Shown here piece after piece: positions 1 through 5,718 of a DNA stretch of 7,211 nt. The notes beneath the pieces are model-generated. The model made no database searches. It saw only the letters and a list, made by a program, of their open reading frames with translations, and was not told where the DNA came from. The translations under genes and the position numbers were made by a program. This stretch comes from Lachnospiraceae bacterium (GTDB taxonomy: Bacteria; Bacillota; Clostridia; Lachnospirales; Lachnospiraceae). Position 1 is the stretch's first letter; the number at the start of each line of letters is the position of its first letter. The stretch spans positions 1-7,211 of the forward strand of contig JAFOIS010000273.1 of assembly GCA_017420605.1 (NCBI GenBank), read 5' to 3'.

Positions 1-324
1 GAGGAGTGAAAGAGCGGATCCCTTCCCTGTGCCGGGCACCGGATAAAACGGCGTGAATGTAAAGGACGTCAGGGCCGGCGTGAGCGTATTGTTGATGAGA
101 GACGTGGCGCCGAAAAGAAAGCCGAAGAAGGCGCCGTATTTCGGACCGAGCAGCACCGCGCCCAGAATGACCGGGATATGGATGATGGTCATTTTAATGA
201 AGGGGAGCGGGATAAAGCCGAGCGGCGTGAAAGCCATGATGAGAATGATGGCCGAGATCGCGCCTGCAAAAACGAGAGTACGGGAAGATTTGGCGGAGAC
301 ACCCGCCTGATTCGATTTATTCAT
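1..324 (-). CDS. ECF transporter S component, probable pantothenate (PanT-like), 3' part missing
   Basis: This is an open minus-strand frame of 108 codons running off the left edge, so the C-terminal part is outside the window. It starts MNKSNQAGVSAKSSRTLVFA and continues with very hydrophobic segments. Residues about 17-32 form the first membrane helix, with small residues (AGAISA, 20-25) of the kind S components use to contact EcfT. FTPLGFIPLPF (32-42) and HIPVILGAVLLGPKYGAFFG (49-68) are typical of ECF S components of the PanT-like group. Such proteins bind a vitamin and work with the EcfT/EcfA energising module, which is usually encoded elsewhere. The start is supported by AGGAGG at 331-336, six bases upstream of the ATG. 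The gene is divergent from coaBC, which acts in the pantothenate-to-CoA pathway, so pantothenate is the likely substrate. That substrate is inferred from context; another vitamin such as folate cannot be excluded. Confidence 0.85.
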   Translation of the reverse strand, partial: MNKSNQAGVSAKSSRTLVFAGAISAIILIMAFTPLGFIPLPFIKMTIIHIPVILGAVLLGPKYGAFFGFLFGATSLINNTLTPALTSFTFTPFYPVPGTGKGSALSLL

Positions 325-386
325 TTTTTACCTCCTGCTACAGTTCTTCCTTCTGAAGATACCGTGCCATCCCTGTGGACAGTTTC

Positions 387-415
387 ATTATATCACGGCG
401 CCTCTTTATTGTAAA
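387..415 (-). promoter_or_regulatory. Sigma-A promoter of the ECF S component gene
   Basis: On the minus strand, TTTACA (415-410) and a perfect TATAAT (392-387) are separated by 17 bases. Transcription should start near 380, giving a leader of roughly 55 bases before the ATG at 324. The -35 hexamer overlaps that of the divergent coaBC promoter. Confidence 0.8.
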
Positions 416-438
416 GAACAGGCGATCCGTGGTAAAAT
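409..438 (+). promoter_or_regulatory. Probable sigma-A promoter of coaBC (extended -10)
   Basis: On the plus strand, TTGTAA (409-414) is followed after 18 bases by TAAAAT (433-438). The -10 is preceded by TGG (430-432), which fits an extended -10 (TGn) element. The expected start is near 445, leaving a leader of about 80 bases before coaBC. The -35 lies on the same bases as the -35 of the divergent transporter gene, so two polymerases could not occupy both promoters together. Confidence 0.6.
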
Positions 439-447
439 ATATCCAAA

Positions 448-477
448 TGCGCAGACCATGCCGTTATCTTCTGCGCG
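448..477 (+). other. Hairpin at the 5' end of the coaBC leader
   Basis: GCGCAGA (449-455) and TCTGCGC (470-476) form a perfect 7-bp stem around a 14-base loop, extendable by a T-G pair at 448/477. It would lie at the very start of the predicted coaBC transcript. No T-run follows, so it is not an intrinsic terminator. A 5' stabilising or regulatory hairpin is possible; I recognise no riboswitch class. Confidence 0.4.
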
Positions 478-513
478 GGAGAAAGCGGCGCATACCGGGA
501 AAGGCGGATCATA

Positions 514-520
514 AAGGTGG
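514..520 (+). promoter_or_regulatory. Ribosome binding site that decides the coaBC start
   Basis: AAGGTGG lies five bases upstream of ATG 526. A GTG nine bases earlier, at 517, is in frame and would need AAGGCGG at 501-507 as its site. The better spacing, the ATG, and the match of family N termini to MKDKKTVLLC favour 526. Confidence 0.6.
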
Positions 521-525
521 AAAGT

Positions 526-1719
526 ATGAAAGATAAAAAGACAGTGCTCCTTTGTATTACCGGGGGGATCGCCGCCTATAAGATGGCCAACGTCGCCAGC
601 GGTCTTGCGCAGCGCGGCTTTGACGTACATGTGATCATGACGGAACATGCGGCCGAATTCATAACGCCGCTCACCATGGAGACCCTGACGCATAACCGCT
701 GCTATACGAAAATGTTCGACGGTGTATTCGACCAGGAAGTCAGGCACATCGCGCTGGCAAAGGCGGCCGATCTGATCCTGATCTCACCTGCCACGGCAAA
801 TGTGATCGCAAAGCTTGCACACGGGATCGCCGACGATATGCTGACCACGACCGTTCTTGCCGCGGGGTGTGAAAAACTCATCGCGCCGGCCATGAATACG
901 GCCATGCTGCACAATCCCGTAACACAGGATAATATCGAGACACTGAAAAGGTACTGCTATACCATCATCCGGCCTGCGACAGGACATCTTGCGTGCGGTG
1001 ACAGCGGCGAAGGAAAGATGCCGGAGCCGGCGGAGCTGATCGACCATGTCGAGCAGCACCTCGCGTTTGAGAAAGACCTTGCCGGAAAAAAGATCCTTGT
1101 CACGGCTGGACCGACCCAGGAAGCTATGGATCCCGTCCGGTATATCACAAACCATTCCTCCGGCAAAATGGGCTATGCGATCGCAAAGATCGCTGCAAGA
1201 CGCGGCGCCGACGTAACGCTTGTCACCGGACCGGTAGCCCTGGAACCGCTCAGGTTCGTCCATACCATTCCCGTCGTGAGCGCCGCCGATATGATGACGG
1301 TCGTCTCGGATGCGGCGCCGCGTATGGATATCATTATCAAGGCCGCCGCCGTAGCGGATTACCGGCCGCAGTACGCAGCCGACCAGAAAATGAAAAAGAC
1401 AGATGAAGAGCTGTTCATTTCGCTGGAAAGAACGACGGACATCCTGGCATATCTCGGCGCGCACAGGAGAGAAGGACAGTTTCTGTGCGGATTCTCCATG
1501 GAAACGCAGGATATGCTTGAAAATTCACGGAAGAAACTCGAAAGCAAGAACCTGGATATGATCTGTGCGAATAACGTAAAAGAAGAAGGCGCCGGCTTCG
1601 CCGTGGATACGAACGTGCTGACGCTGATCACGAAGGATACCGAGCGCGCGCTTCCATGCATGTCAAAGGAAGAAGCCGCATCCGAGATCCTCAGCGAGAT
1701 CCTGAAAAGGATCGGGTAA
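526..1719 (+). CDS. coaBC: Bifunctional phosphopantothenoylcysteine decarboxylase / phosphopantothenate-cysteine ligase
   Basis: A cytoplasmic two-domain enzyme of coenzyme A synthesis, 397 aa. It joins 4'-phosphopantothenate to cysteine (CoaB, using CTP in most bacteria), then decarboxylates the product with FMN (CoaC) to 4'-phosphopantetheine. The N-terminal flavoprotein domain (about 1-180) shows CITGGIAAYK (10-19), the catalytic His74, SPATAN (87-92), PAMN (121-124) and the active-site cysteine Cys157 in ACGDSGEGKM. The CoaB domain (about 187-397) shows TAGPTQEAMDPVRYITNHSS (193-212) followed by GKMG, KAAAVADYRP (272-281), the lysine cluster KMKK (288-291), GFSMETQ (322-328) and KNLDMICANNV (341-351). 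Length and every key motif are normal, so a working enzyme is expected. It is divergent from the probable pantothenate transporter and lies 56 bases before the cbiB-like gene, with which it is probably co-transcribed. The start at 526 was preferred to GTG 517, which would add three residues. Confidence 0.97.
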   Translation: MKDKKTVLLCITGGIAAYKMANVASGLAQRGFDVHVIMTEHAAEFITPLTMETLTHNRCYTKMFDGVFDQEVRHIALAKAADLILISPATANVIAKLAHGIADDMLTTTVLAAGCEKLIAPAMNTAMLHNPVTQDNIETLKRYCYTIIRPATGHLACGDSGEGKMPEPAELIDHVEQHLAFEKDLAGKKILVTAGPTQEAMDPVRYITNHSSGKMGYAIAKIAARRGADVTLVTGPVALEPLRFVHTIPVVSAADMMTVVSDAAPRMDIIIKAAAVADYRPQYAADQKMKKTDEELFISLERTTDILAYLGAHRREGQFLCGFSMETQDMLENSRKKLESKNLDMICANNVKEEGAGFAVDTNVLTLITKDTERALPCMSKEEAASEILSEILKRIG

Positions 1720-1752
1720 CTGTCATGCAATGAACGTCCGATCGCGGACAGT
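1719..1752 (+). repeat. Overlapping inverted repeats in the coaBC/cbiB-like spacer
   Basis: GTCCG (1736-1740) pairs with CGGAC (1745-1749) across a four-base loop. ACTGTC (1719-1724) can instead pair with GACAGT (1747-1752). The two stems share 1747-1749 and therefore exclude each other. They lie just upstream of the strong ribosome binding site at 1761-1767. There is no T-run, so this is not a terminator. Regulatory meaning is uncertain. Confidence 0.3.
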
Positions 1753-1775
1753 CCTGCGGCAAGGAGGCGTAAACT

Positions 1776-2756
1776 ATGTTCTACGGGATCGCGACCGGGG
1801 CGATCGCCCTCGGTTTCATTCTGGATATCGTACTGAGCGACGCGGAATCTGCATTCCGTCCGTCATCCTGGATCATTCGTCTGATCGATTACCTGGACGA
1901 ACGGCAGAATCACGGAAGCGATGACCGGAGAGTCAAGAGCGGCGCGGCATGCGCGGCTCTTGTGATCCTGATCCCGGTCGCGACCGCTCTTGTGCTTTCC
2001 GTCGCGGTATATAAACTGCATCCCGCGCTGTATTTTCTTCTGGCGGCGGCGTTTGTTTATTTTCTGCTTTCCGGAAGAGAAGTCAGGGATGCGAGCATGG
2101 ACGTTTATGATGCGCTGCTTAGACGAAACATCATGCAGGCCAGGCAGTCGCTTTCCTACCTGACAGAAGCGGATTCCGACGAATTCGGCGAGCAGGAAAT
2201 GGTGCTCCGCACTGTGGAGTGCCAGGCGGTACGAACGACGGAACAGCTGTCCGCACCGCTGTTTTACATGATGATCGGCGGTCCGGTCCTGGGATGGTGC
2301 TGCCGGACAGTCGTACTGCTCAGCGAGAGGATCGGCATAACGAATGAACGCTATCAATTCTTCGGACGCGCCGCAAGGCGTCTTATGGATATCGCAATGT
2401 ACCTGCCGTCACGTGTCACCTCTCTGTTTATGGTGGCGGCATCTTTCCTTATGCGTCTTAACGCGTCCGGAGCCCGCCGGATCCTGATCCGTGACGGCGG
2501 ACAGGGTACGGAAGCGGACGGTATGCGGTGTATCGCGGCTATGGCCGGAGCGCTCTCGCTGCGTCTGGGCGGACCTGTCTTCTTCGAAGGCGTACGCAAA
2601 GAGAGGCCGCAGGCAGGCGACGAGGAAAGACCTCCGAAGATCCAGGATATCCGGACCGCAAACCGTCTGATGCTCGTAACGTCTGTACTTATGCTTGCGG
2701 CCGCGCTTCTCGTCCGCATTCTGATCGGTGTTATCGCGCATGCGGTCATCAGCTGA
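1776..2756 (+). CDS. Divergent CbiB/CobD-family membrane protein, likely not a standard cobinamide-phosphate synthase
   Basis: A 326-aa integral membrane protein with hydrophobic segments near residues 4-20, 58-79, 84-100, 160-182, 208-226 and 298-320. CbiB joins aminopropanol phosphate to adenosylcobyric acid in B12 synthesis. The family scaffold is clear: LDIVL (16-20), APLFYMMIGG (160-169), NERYQFFG (190-197), MYLPSRVTSLF (208-218), AAMAGALSLRLGGP (254-267) and QDIRTANRLM (290-299). The polar signatures are mostly gone. Compared with Salmonella CbiB as I recall it, VAENTVDG reads QAVRTTEQ here (150-157), NTLDSMVGY reads VLLSERIGI (180-188), RMDD reads RLMD (202-205), GDP reads SDA (21-23), HPV reads RPS (28-30), and the NHSSPN...E stretch after RD (239-240) is lost. 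The frame is intact, the length is normal, and AAGGAGG (1761-1767) lies eight bases before the ATG, so the gene looks expressed rather than decayed. No other B12 genes are nearby. Family membership is fairly sure; function is unknown. Confidence 0.8.
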   Translation: MFYGIATGAIALGFILDIVLSDAESAFRPSSWIIRLIDYLDERQNHGSDDRRVKSGAACAALVILIPVATALVLSVAVYKLHPALYFLLAAAFVYFLLSGREVRDASMDVYDALLRRNIMQARQSLSYLTEADSDEFGEQEMVLRTVECQAVRTTEQLSAPLFYMMIGGPVLGWCCRTVVLLSERIGITNERYQFFGRAARRLMDIAMYLPSRVTSLFMVAASFLMRLNASGARRILIRDGGQGTEADGMRCIAAMAGALSLRLGGPVFFEGVRKERPQAGDEERPPKIQDIRTANRLMLVTSVLMLAAALLVRILIGVIAHAVIS

Positions 2757-2762
2757 TAAGGC

Positions 2763-2791
2763 AAAAAAAACGTACGGTATATCCGTACGTT
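2763..2791 (-). terminator. Intrinsic terminator of the SRP RNA transcript
   Basis: A perfect 9-bp inverted repeat, AACGTACGG (2769-2777) and CCGTACGTT (2783-2791), flanks a five-base loop. On the minus strand the stem runs into eight T's (2770-2763, the first two within the stem), a classic rho-independent terminator. On the plus strand the stem is followed by A's, so it should not stop transcription coming from the cbiB-like gene, whose stop codon lies only six bases before it. Confidence 0.85.
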
Positions 2792-2797
2792 AAAAAA

Positions 2798-3061
2798 CCG
2801 TGCGCCTTTCGTCGAAATGAAACAAACAGACGTTACCTTTCCAGCCGGCTCGATCCCGGCGACCTCCCGACACACGAAAGGATCCGCTTAGTGCTGCTGT
2901 GTTCCCACCCTGACACGGTTCACGAAGTTTCGTTGCGGAAGACCGGAATGTCAACGCTGCTTAAAAAGGGCGGCTCCATCCACGTCATCCCTCGGATCGG
3001 CATCACCCCTGCTATAGCGGATTTCAGGTACAGGGCGCCGCTGCTGCCCCGGCTGCACGGA
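2798..3061 (-). ncRNA. ffs: Signal recognition particle RNA, large Firmicute type
   Basis: This is the RNA scaffold of the particle that, with Ffh and FtsY, targets nascent membrane proteins to the translocon. The apical helix-8 signature is complete on the minus strand: GTCAGG (2914-2909), then GTG, a GGAA tetraloop (2905-2902), CAC, then AGCAGC (2898-2893). The upper stem GTG/CAC differs from the common TCC/GGA but pairs perfectly. The ends also pair: CCGTGC-A-GCC at the 5' end (3060-3051) with GGC-GCACGG at the 3' end, which finishes at 2798 beside a T-run. The length of about 264 nt matches the large type with an Alu domain (the B. subtilis scRNA is about 270). The 5' part includes GAAATCCGCTATAGCAGGGG (3023-3004), which resembles Alu-domain sequences of clostridial SRP RNAs. 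Location next to dnaX is known from B. subtilis, but here the RNA is divergent from dnaX. Exact ends are inferred from the promoter and the closing helix. Confidence 0.92.
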
Positions 3062-3066
3062 CCTTT

Positions 3067-3095
3067 AGTATAACCGAAACCATCGTTCTTGTCAA
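3067..3095 (-). promoter_or_regulatory. Strong sigma-A promoter of the SRP RNA
   Basis: On the minus strand, a perfect TTGACA (3095-3090) and TATACT (3072-3067) are separated by 17 bases. Transcription should begin at about 3060-3062, which coincides with the start of the closing helix of the SRP RNA. The strength suits an abundant stable RNA. The -35 overlaps the dnaX -35 on the other strand. Confidence 0.88.
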
Positions 3096-3117
3096 TTTTT
3101 TTGCGATGATATATACT
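3089..3117 (+). promoter_or_regulatory. Sigma-A promoter of the dnaX operon, giving a leaderless mRNA
   Basis: TTGTCA (3089-3094) and TATACT (3112-3117) are spaced by 17 bases. Only six bases separate the -10 from the dnaX ATG at 3124, so the expected first transcribed base is the A of the start codon. An alternative -10, TATATA at 3110-3115 preceded by TGA, would start about two bases earlier. Either way no leader and no Shine-Dalgarno sequence is available. Confidence 0.65.
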
Positions 3118-3123
3118 TGACCC

Positions 3124-4743
3124 ATGGCTTATGTAGCGTTATATCGAAAATATCGGCCCGAGACATTTGAAGATGTCAAGGGGCAGGAAGCAGTCGTCAC
3201 AGCGCTGCGGAACCAGATACGGACAGGCCGGATCGGACATGCGTATCTGTTTTCCGGTACGCGCGGTACCGGTAAAACGTCTGTCGCAAAGGTCTTTGCG
3301 AAGGCGGTGAACTGTGAAGATCCGCAAGACGGCAGCCCCTGCATGCAGTGCGGCGTCTGCCGGCGGATCGCCGCCGGGGCGTCTCTCAATGTGATCGAGA
3401 TCGACGCTGCGTCAAACAACGGCGTAGACAATATCCGTCAGATCATCGAGGAGGTCGCGTACCGCCCGACCGAAGGAAAATATAAGGTATACATTATCGA
3501 CGAAGCGCACATGCTTTCGGCAGGTGCGTTCAACGCGCTGCTCAAAACGCTGGAGGAGCCGCCTTCCTATGTAATATTCATTCTGGCAACGACTGAAGAA
3601 TGGAAGATCCCGGCGACGATCATGTCCCGCTGTCAGCGGTATGAATTCCGCCGCATCGAAACGGACGTGATAGCCGACCGTCTTACGGAACTTACGCAGA
3701 AGAGCGGTGCAAAGGCTGATAAAGACGCTCTTTCCTATATTGCGAAACGCGCGGAAGGCGCAATGCGTGACGCGCTGAGTATCCTCGATCAGTGTCTTGC
3801 CTTCTCCGGAGAACGTACTCTTACACTTGACGATGTTCTCGGCATCCTCGGGACAGTCGATACGGCGGTATTCCGCCGGATCGCCGAAGGTATGCGACGG
3901 GAAGACGTCAGGGAAGCCGTAGGCGCGTTCCGCGAGGCGGTAGCGGGAGGACGTGACATATCCCAGCTGATATCGGATTTTATCTGGTATTTTCGCGACA
4001 TCCTGCTTCTTTGCGCGGGAGGAGACGCCGCGATCCCCCTCATCGACAGGACGCAGGATCAGATCAGCGCCCTGCGCGAGGATGCGCGCGGATATACGGC
4101 GGAAGAGGTTTCGGAAAAGATACGTGTTCTTTCGGACTTATCCGTACAGCTCAAAACTGCACCGAACGCAAACGTATTGTGCGAAGTCGCGCTGATCCGT
4201 ATGTGCCGTATGCATGCGGCGGCGCCGGAAGGTTCCGTCACGTACGGCGACGCATACCTTGCGCGTCTTGCGGAACGGATCGAAGCGCTGGAGGAGAGGG
4301 CGGACGCTATGTACAGCGCACCGCAGCATATCGTGCCGAACATAACGGAAGAAGACAGCGCTCCGCAGGAGGAAGAGCTGCCTCCTGCGCCGCCGGCACC
4401 GGAAGATCTGCAGAGGATCGCGCGGAACTGGTCCTCGATCGTTGAGAAGCTTCCGAACGGTATGCATCTTGCAAAAGTCTTCCTCGGCGAAGCGATACCG
4501 AAATATGACCCGCTTTCGGGCGATATGACGCTTTACGCGGAGCTGACGGATTCCTTCTGGGATGCCTATACGGGAAGCGGCGACGTTGAAAAAATGCTCT
4601 CACAGATCATTCTGCGTACGGAGGGCGTACAGGCGAAGGTTAAGATCACAAGAAAGCCTGACCGGAAAAGCGCAGATACGGGAATAAAAGATATCCGTGC
4701 GATCCTGTCGGAACGGATCCATATGGAGATAGAAGAACAGTAA
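3124..4743 (+). CDS. dnaX: DNA polymerase III subunit gamma/tau (clamp-loader ATPase)
   Basis: An AAA+ motor of the clamp loader that opens and loads the sliding clamp (DnaN) and links it to the replicative polymerase; 539 aa. The N terminus YVALYRKYRPETFEDVKGQE fits the family. Walker A is GTRGTGKTS (45-53). The zinc ligands Cys64, Cys73, Cys76 and Cys79 fall at the same positions as in E. coli. Walker B is IIDEAH (124-129), sensor 1 is LATTE (154-158), and the SRC motif with the arginine finger is 168-170. GAMRDALSILDQ lies in the lid region. After the collar domain comes an acidic, proline-rich linker (about 409-430) and a C-terminal domain of about 110 residues, so this is a tau-like full-length form. 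The start is fixed by the conserved N terminus and by a TGA in frame at 3118-3120. There is no ribosome binding site. It heads the operon with ybaB, recR and the DUF5711-like gene. Confidence 0.97.
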   Translation: MAYVALYRKYRPETFEDVKGQEAVVTALRNQIRTGRIGHAYLFSGTRGTGKTSVAKVFAKAVNCEDPQDGSPCMQCGVCRRIAAGASLNVIEIDAASNNGVDNIRQIIEEVAYRPTEGKYKVYIIDEAHMLSAGAFNALLKTLEEPPSYVIFILATTEEWKIPATIMSRCQRYEFRRIETDVIADRLTELTQKSGAKADKDALSYIAKRAEGAMRDALSILDQCLAFSGERTLTLDDVLGILGTVDTAVFRRIAEGMRREDVREAVGAFREAVAGGRDISQLISDFIWYFRDILLLCAGGDAAIPLIDRTQDQISALREDARGYTAEEVSEKIRVLSDLSVQLKTAPNANVLCEVALIRMCRMHAAAPEGSVTYGDAYLARLAERIEALEERADAMYSAPQHIVPNITEEDSAPQEEELPPAPPAPEDLQRIARNWSSIVEKLPNGMHLAKVFLGEAIPKYDPLSGDMTLYAELTDSFWDAYTGSGDVEKMLSQIILRTEGVQAKVKITRKPDRKSADTGIKDIRAILSERIHMEIEEQ

Positions 4744-4781
4744 ACGAATCGTAAGCCTTATTAAGAAAGGAATGAATAAAG

Positions 4782-5135
4782 ATGGCAAAACGGGGCGGTT
4801 ACGGCGGCATGGGAATGCCGGGCAATATGAATAACCTCATGAAGCAGGCGCAGAAGATGCAGAAACAGATGCAGGAAGCACAGCAGGCGCTGGAAGAGTC
4901 TGAATTCATCGCGACATCCGGCGGCGGGGCTGTTGAAGTGCATGTAAGCGGAAAGAAAGAGATCCTCTCGCTTAAGCTTTCCGAAGAAGCTGTCGATCCC
5001 GACGACATCGAGACCCTGCAGGATATGATCGTTGCGGCGGTCAATGAAGCTTTCCGCAAAGTCGACGAAAGCGCCAATGCGTCGATGGGCAAACTGACCG
5101 GCAATCTCGGAGGCTTCGGCGGTGGACTATTTTAG
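4782..5135 (+). CDS. ybaB: YbaB/EbfC-family nucleoid-associated protein
   Basis: A small DNA-binding protein, 117 aa, of the YbaB/EbfC family. These form tweezer-like dimers that bind DNA, and the gene almost always lies between dnaX and recR. The Met/Gly-rich N terminus (1-19) is followed by a helix with coiled-coil character rich in Gln, Met and Lys (about 20-40). Next come the conserved core [20 protein letters not shown] (45-64), the VDPDD segment (71-75) and a second helix (about 76-103). The protein ends in a glycine-rich tail ([11 protein letters not shown], 107-117). AAAGGA at 4766-4771, ten bases upstream, is the likely ribosome binding site. The gap after dnaX is 38 bases with no promoter or terminator apparent, so co-transcription is expected. 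The gene end overlaps recR by 14 bases. The precise role of this family is still not settled; links to recombinational repair are suggested by its gene position. Confidence 0.95.
   Translation: MAKRGGYGGMGMPGNMNNLMKQAQKMQKQMQEAQQALEESEFIATSGGGAVEVHVSGKKEILSLKLSEEAVDPDDIETLQDMIVAAVNEAFRKVDESANASMGKLTGNLGGFGGGLF
5109..5113 (+). promoter_or_regulatory. Ribosome binding site of recR inside ybaB
   Basis: GGAGG lies eight bases upstream of the GTG start of recR at 5122 and within the codons for the glycine-rich tail of YbaB. It supports the GTG start, for which no in-frame ATG exists nearby. Confidence 0.75.
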
Positions 5136-5718
5136 CGGGCACCTTGCCAACCTCGTGACCCAGCTGGGACGTCTTCCGGGTATCGGCACCAAAACCGCGC
5201 AGCGTCTTGCGTTCCATATCCTCAGCATGCCGCCGGAGCAGGCGGAATCGCTCGCGGAAGCGATCACGGAGGCACGCGCCAATGTAAGGTACTGCAAAAC
5301 CTGCTGTACGCTGACGGACGCCGAAGAATGCCCGATATGCAGTAATCCGCAGCGTGACCACGAAACGATCATGGTGGTGGAGACACCGCGTGACCTTGCC
5401 GCTTATGAAAAGACAGGACGGTACAACGGTGTTTATCACGTCCTGCACGGCGCCATATCCCCAATGATGGGGATCGGTCCGGAAGATATCCGTATGAAGG
5501 AACTGATGCGCCGTCTTTCCGGAAATGTAAAAGAGGTCATTATTGCGACGAACTCCAGCCTGGAAGGCGAAACGACGGCCATGTACCTGAGTAAGCTGAT
5601 CAGGCCGACAGGCATAAAAACGACACGGATCGCGAGCGGCGTTCCGGTCGGCGGAGATCTGGAATACATCGATGAAGTGACGCTGATGCGCGCGTTGGAA
5701 GGAAGAACAGAACTGTGA
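5122..5718 (+). CDS. recR: Recombination mediator protein RecR
   Basis: A DNA-repair protein of the RecF pathway, 198 aa, the usual length. With RecO (and RecF) it helps load RecA on single-stranded DNA covered by SSB. The N-terminal helix-hairpin-helix is [17 protein letters not shown] (18-34). A four-cysteine zinc finger follows (Cys58, Cys61, Cys70, Cys73; Cys62 is an extra). The Toprim domain runs from [17 protein letters not shown] (83-99) through [10 protein letters not shown] (105-114) and GIGPEDI (117-123) to [15 protein letters not shown] (142-156). The C-terminal [20 protein letters not shown] (173-192) is the conserved RecR tail. All motifs are intact. The start is GTG, overlapping the end of ybaB by 14 bases and using GGAGG at 5109-5113. 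The stop TGA overlaps the GTG of the next gene, so translation of the two is probably coupled. Confidence 0.97.
   Translation: MDYFSGHLANLVTQLGRLPGIGTKTAQRLAFHILSMPPEQAESLAEAITEARANVRYCKTCCTLTDAEECPICSNPQRDHETIMVVETPRDLAAYEKTGRYNGVYHVLHGAISPMMGIGPEDIRMKELMRRLSGNVKEVIIATNSSLEGETTAMYLSKLIRPTGIKTTRIASGVPVGGDLEYIDEVTLMRALEGRTEL

Noticed and set aside
53..414. Plus-strand open frames at 53-310 and 178-414
   Set aside because: They lie opposite the ECF S component, whose minus-strand frame has clear family motifs, a promoter and a ribosome binding site.
447..536. Very basic 29-codon frame starting near the predicted coaBC transcript start
   Set aside because: It has no ribosome binding site, overlaps the coaBC start out of frame, and no conservation can be judged.
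784..1464. Minus-strand open frame (226 codons) within coaBC
   Set aside because: It is a shadow of the well-conserved coaBC reading frame, with no start signals of its own.
2528..3073. Plus-strand open frame across the cbiB-like end and the intergenic region
   Set aside because: Most of it is antisense to the SRP RNA and the rest overlaps the cbiB-like gene out of frame; the product is Arg-rich and unrecognisable.
4584..4595. Run of six A's in dnaX (GTT GAA AAA ATG) as a possible slippage site making gamma and tau forms
   Set aside because: It is not a strong slippery heptamer in this frame, lies far too close to the 3' end to give a gamma-like product, and has no SD-like or hairpin stimulator that I can see.
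4772..4782. ATG at 4772 as an alternative ybaB start
   Set aside because: It is out of frame with ybaB (ten bases upstream of the real ATG) and encodes nothing recognisable.
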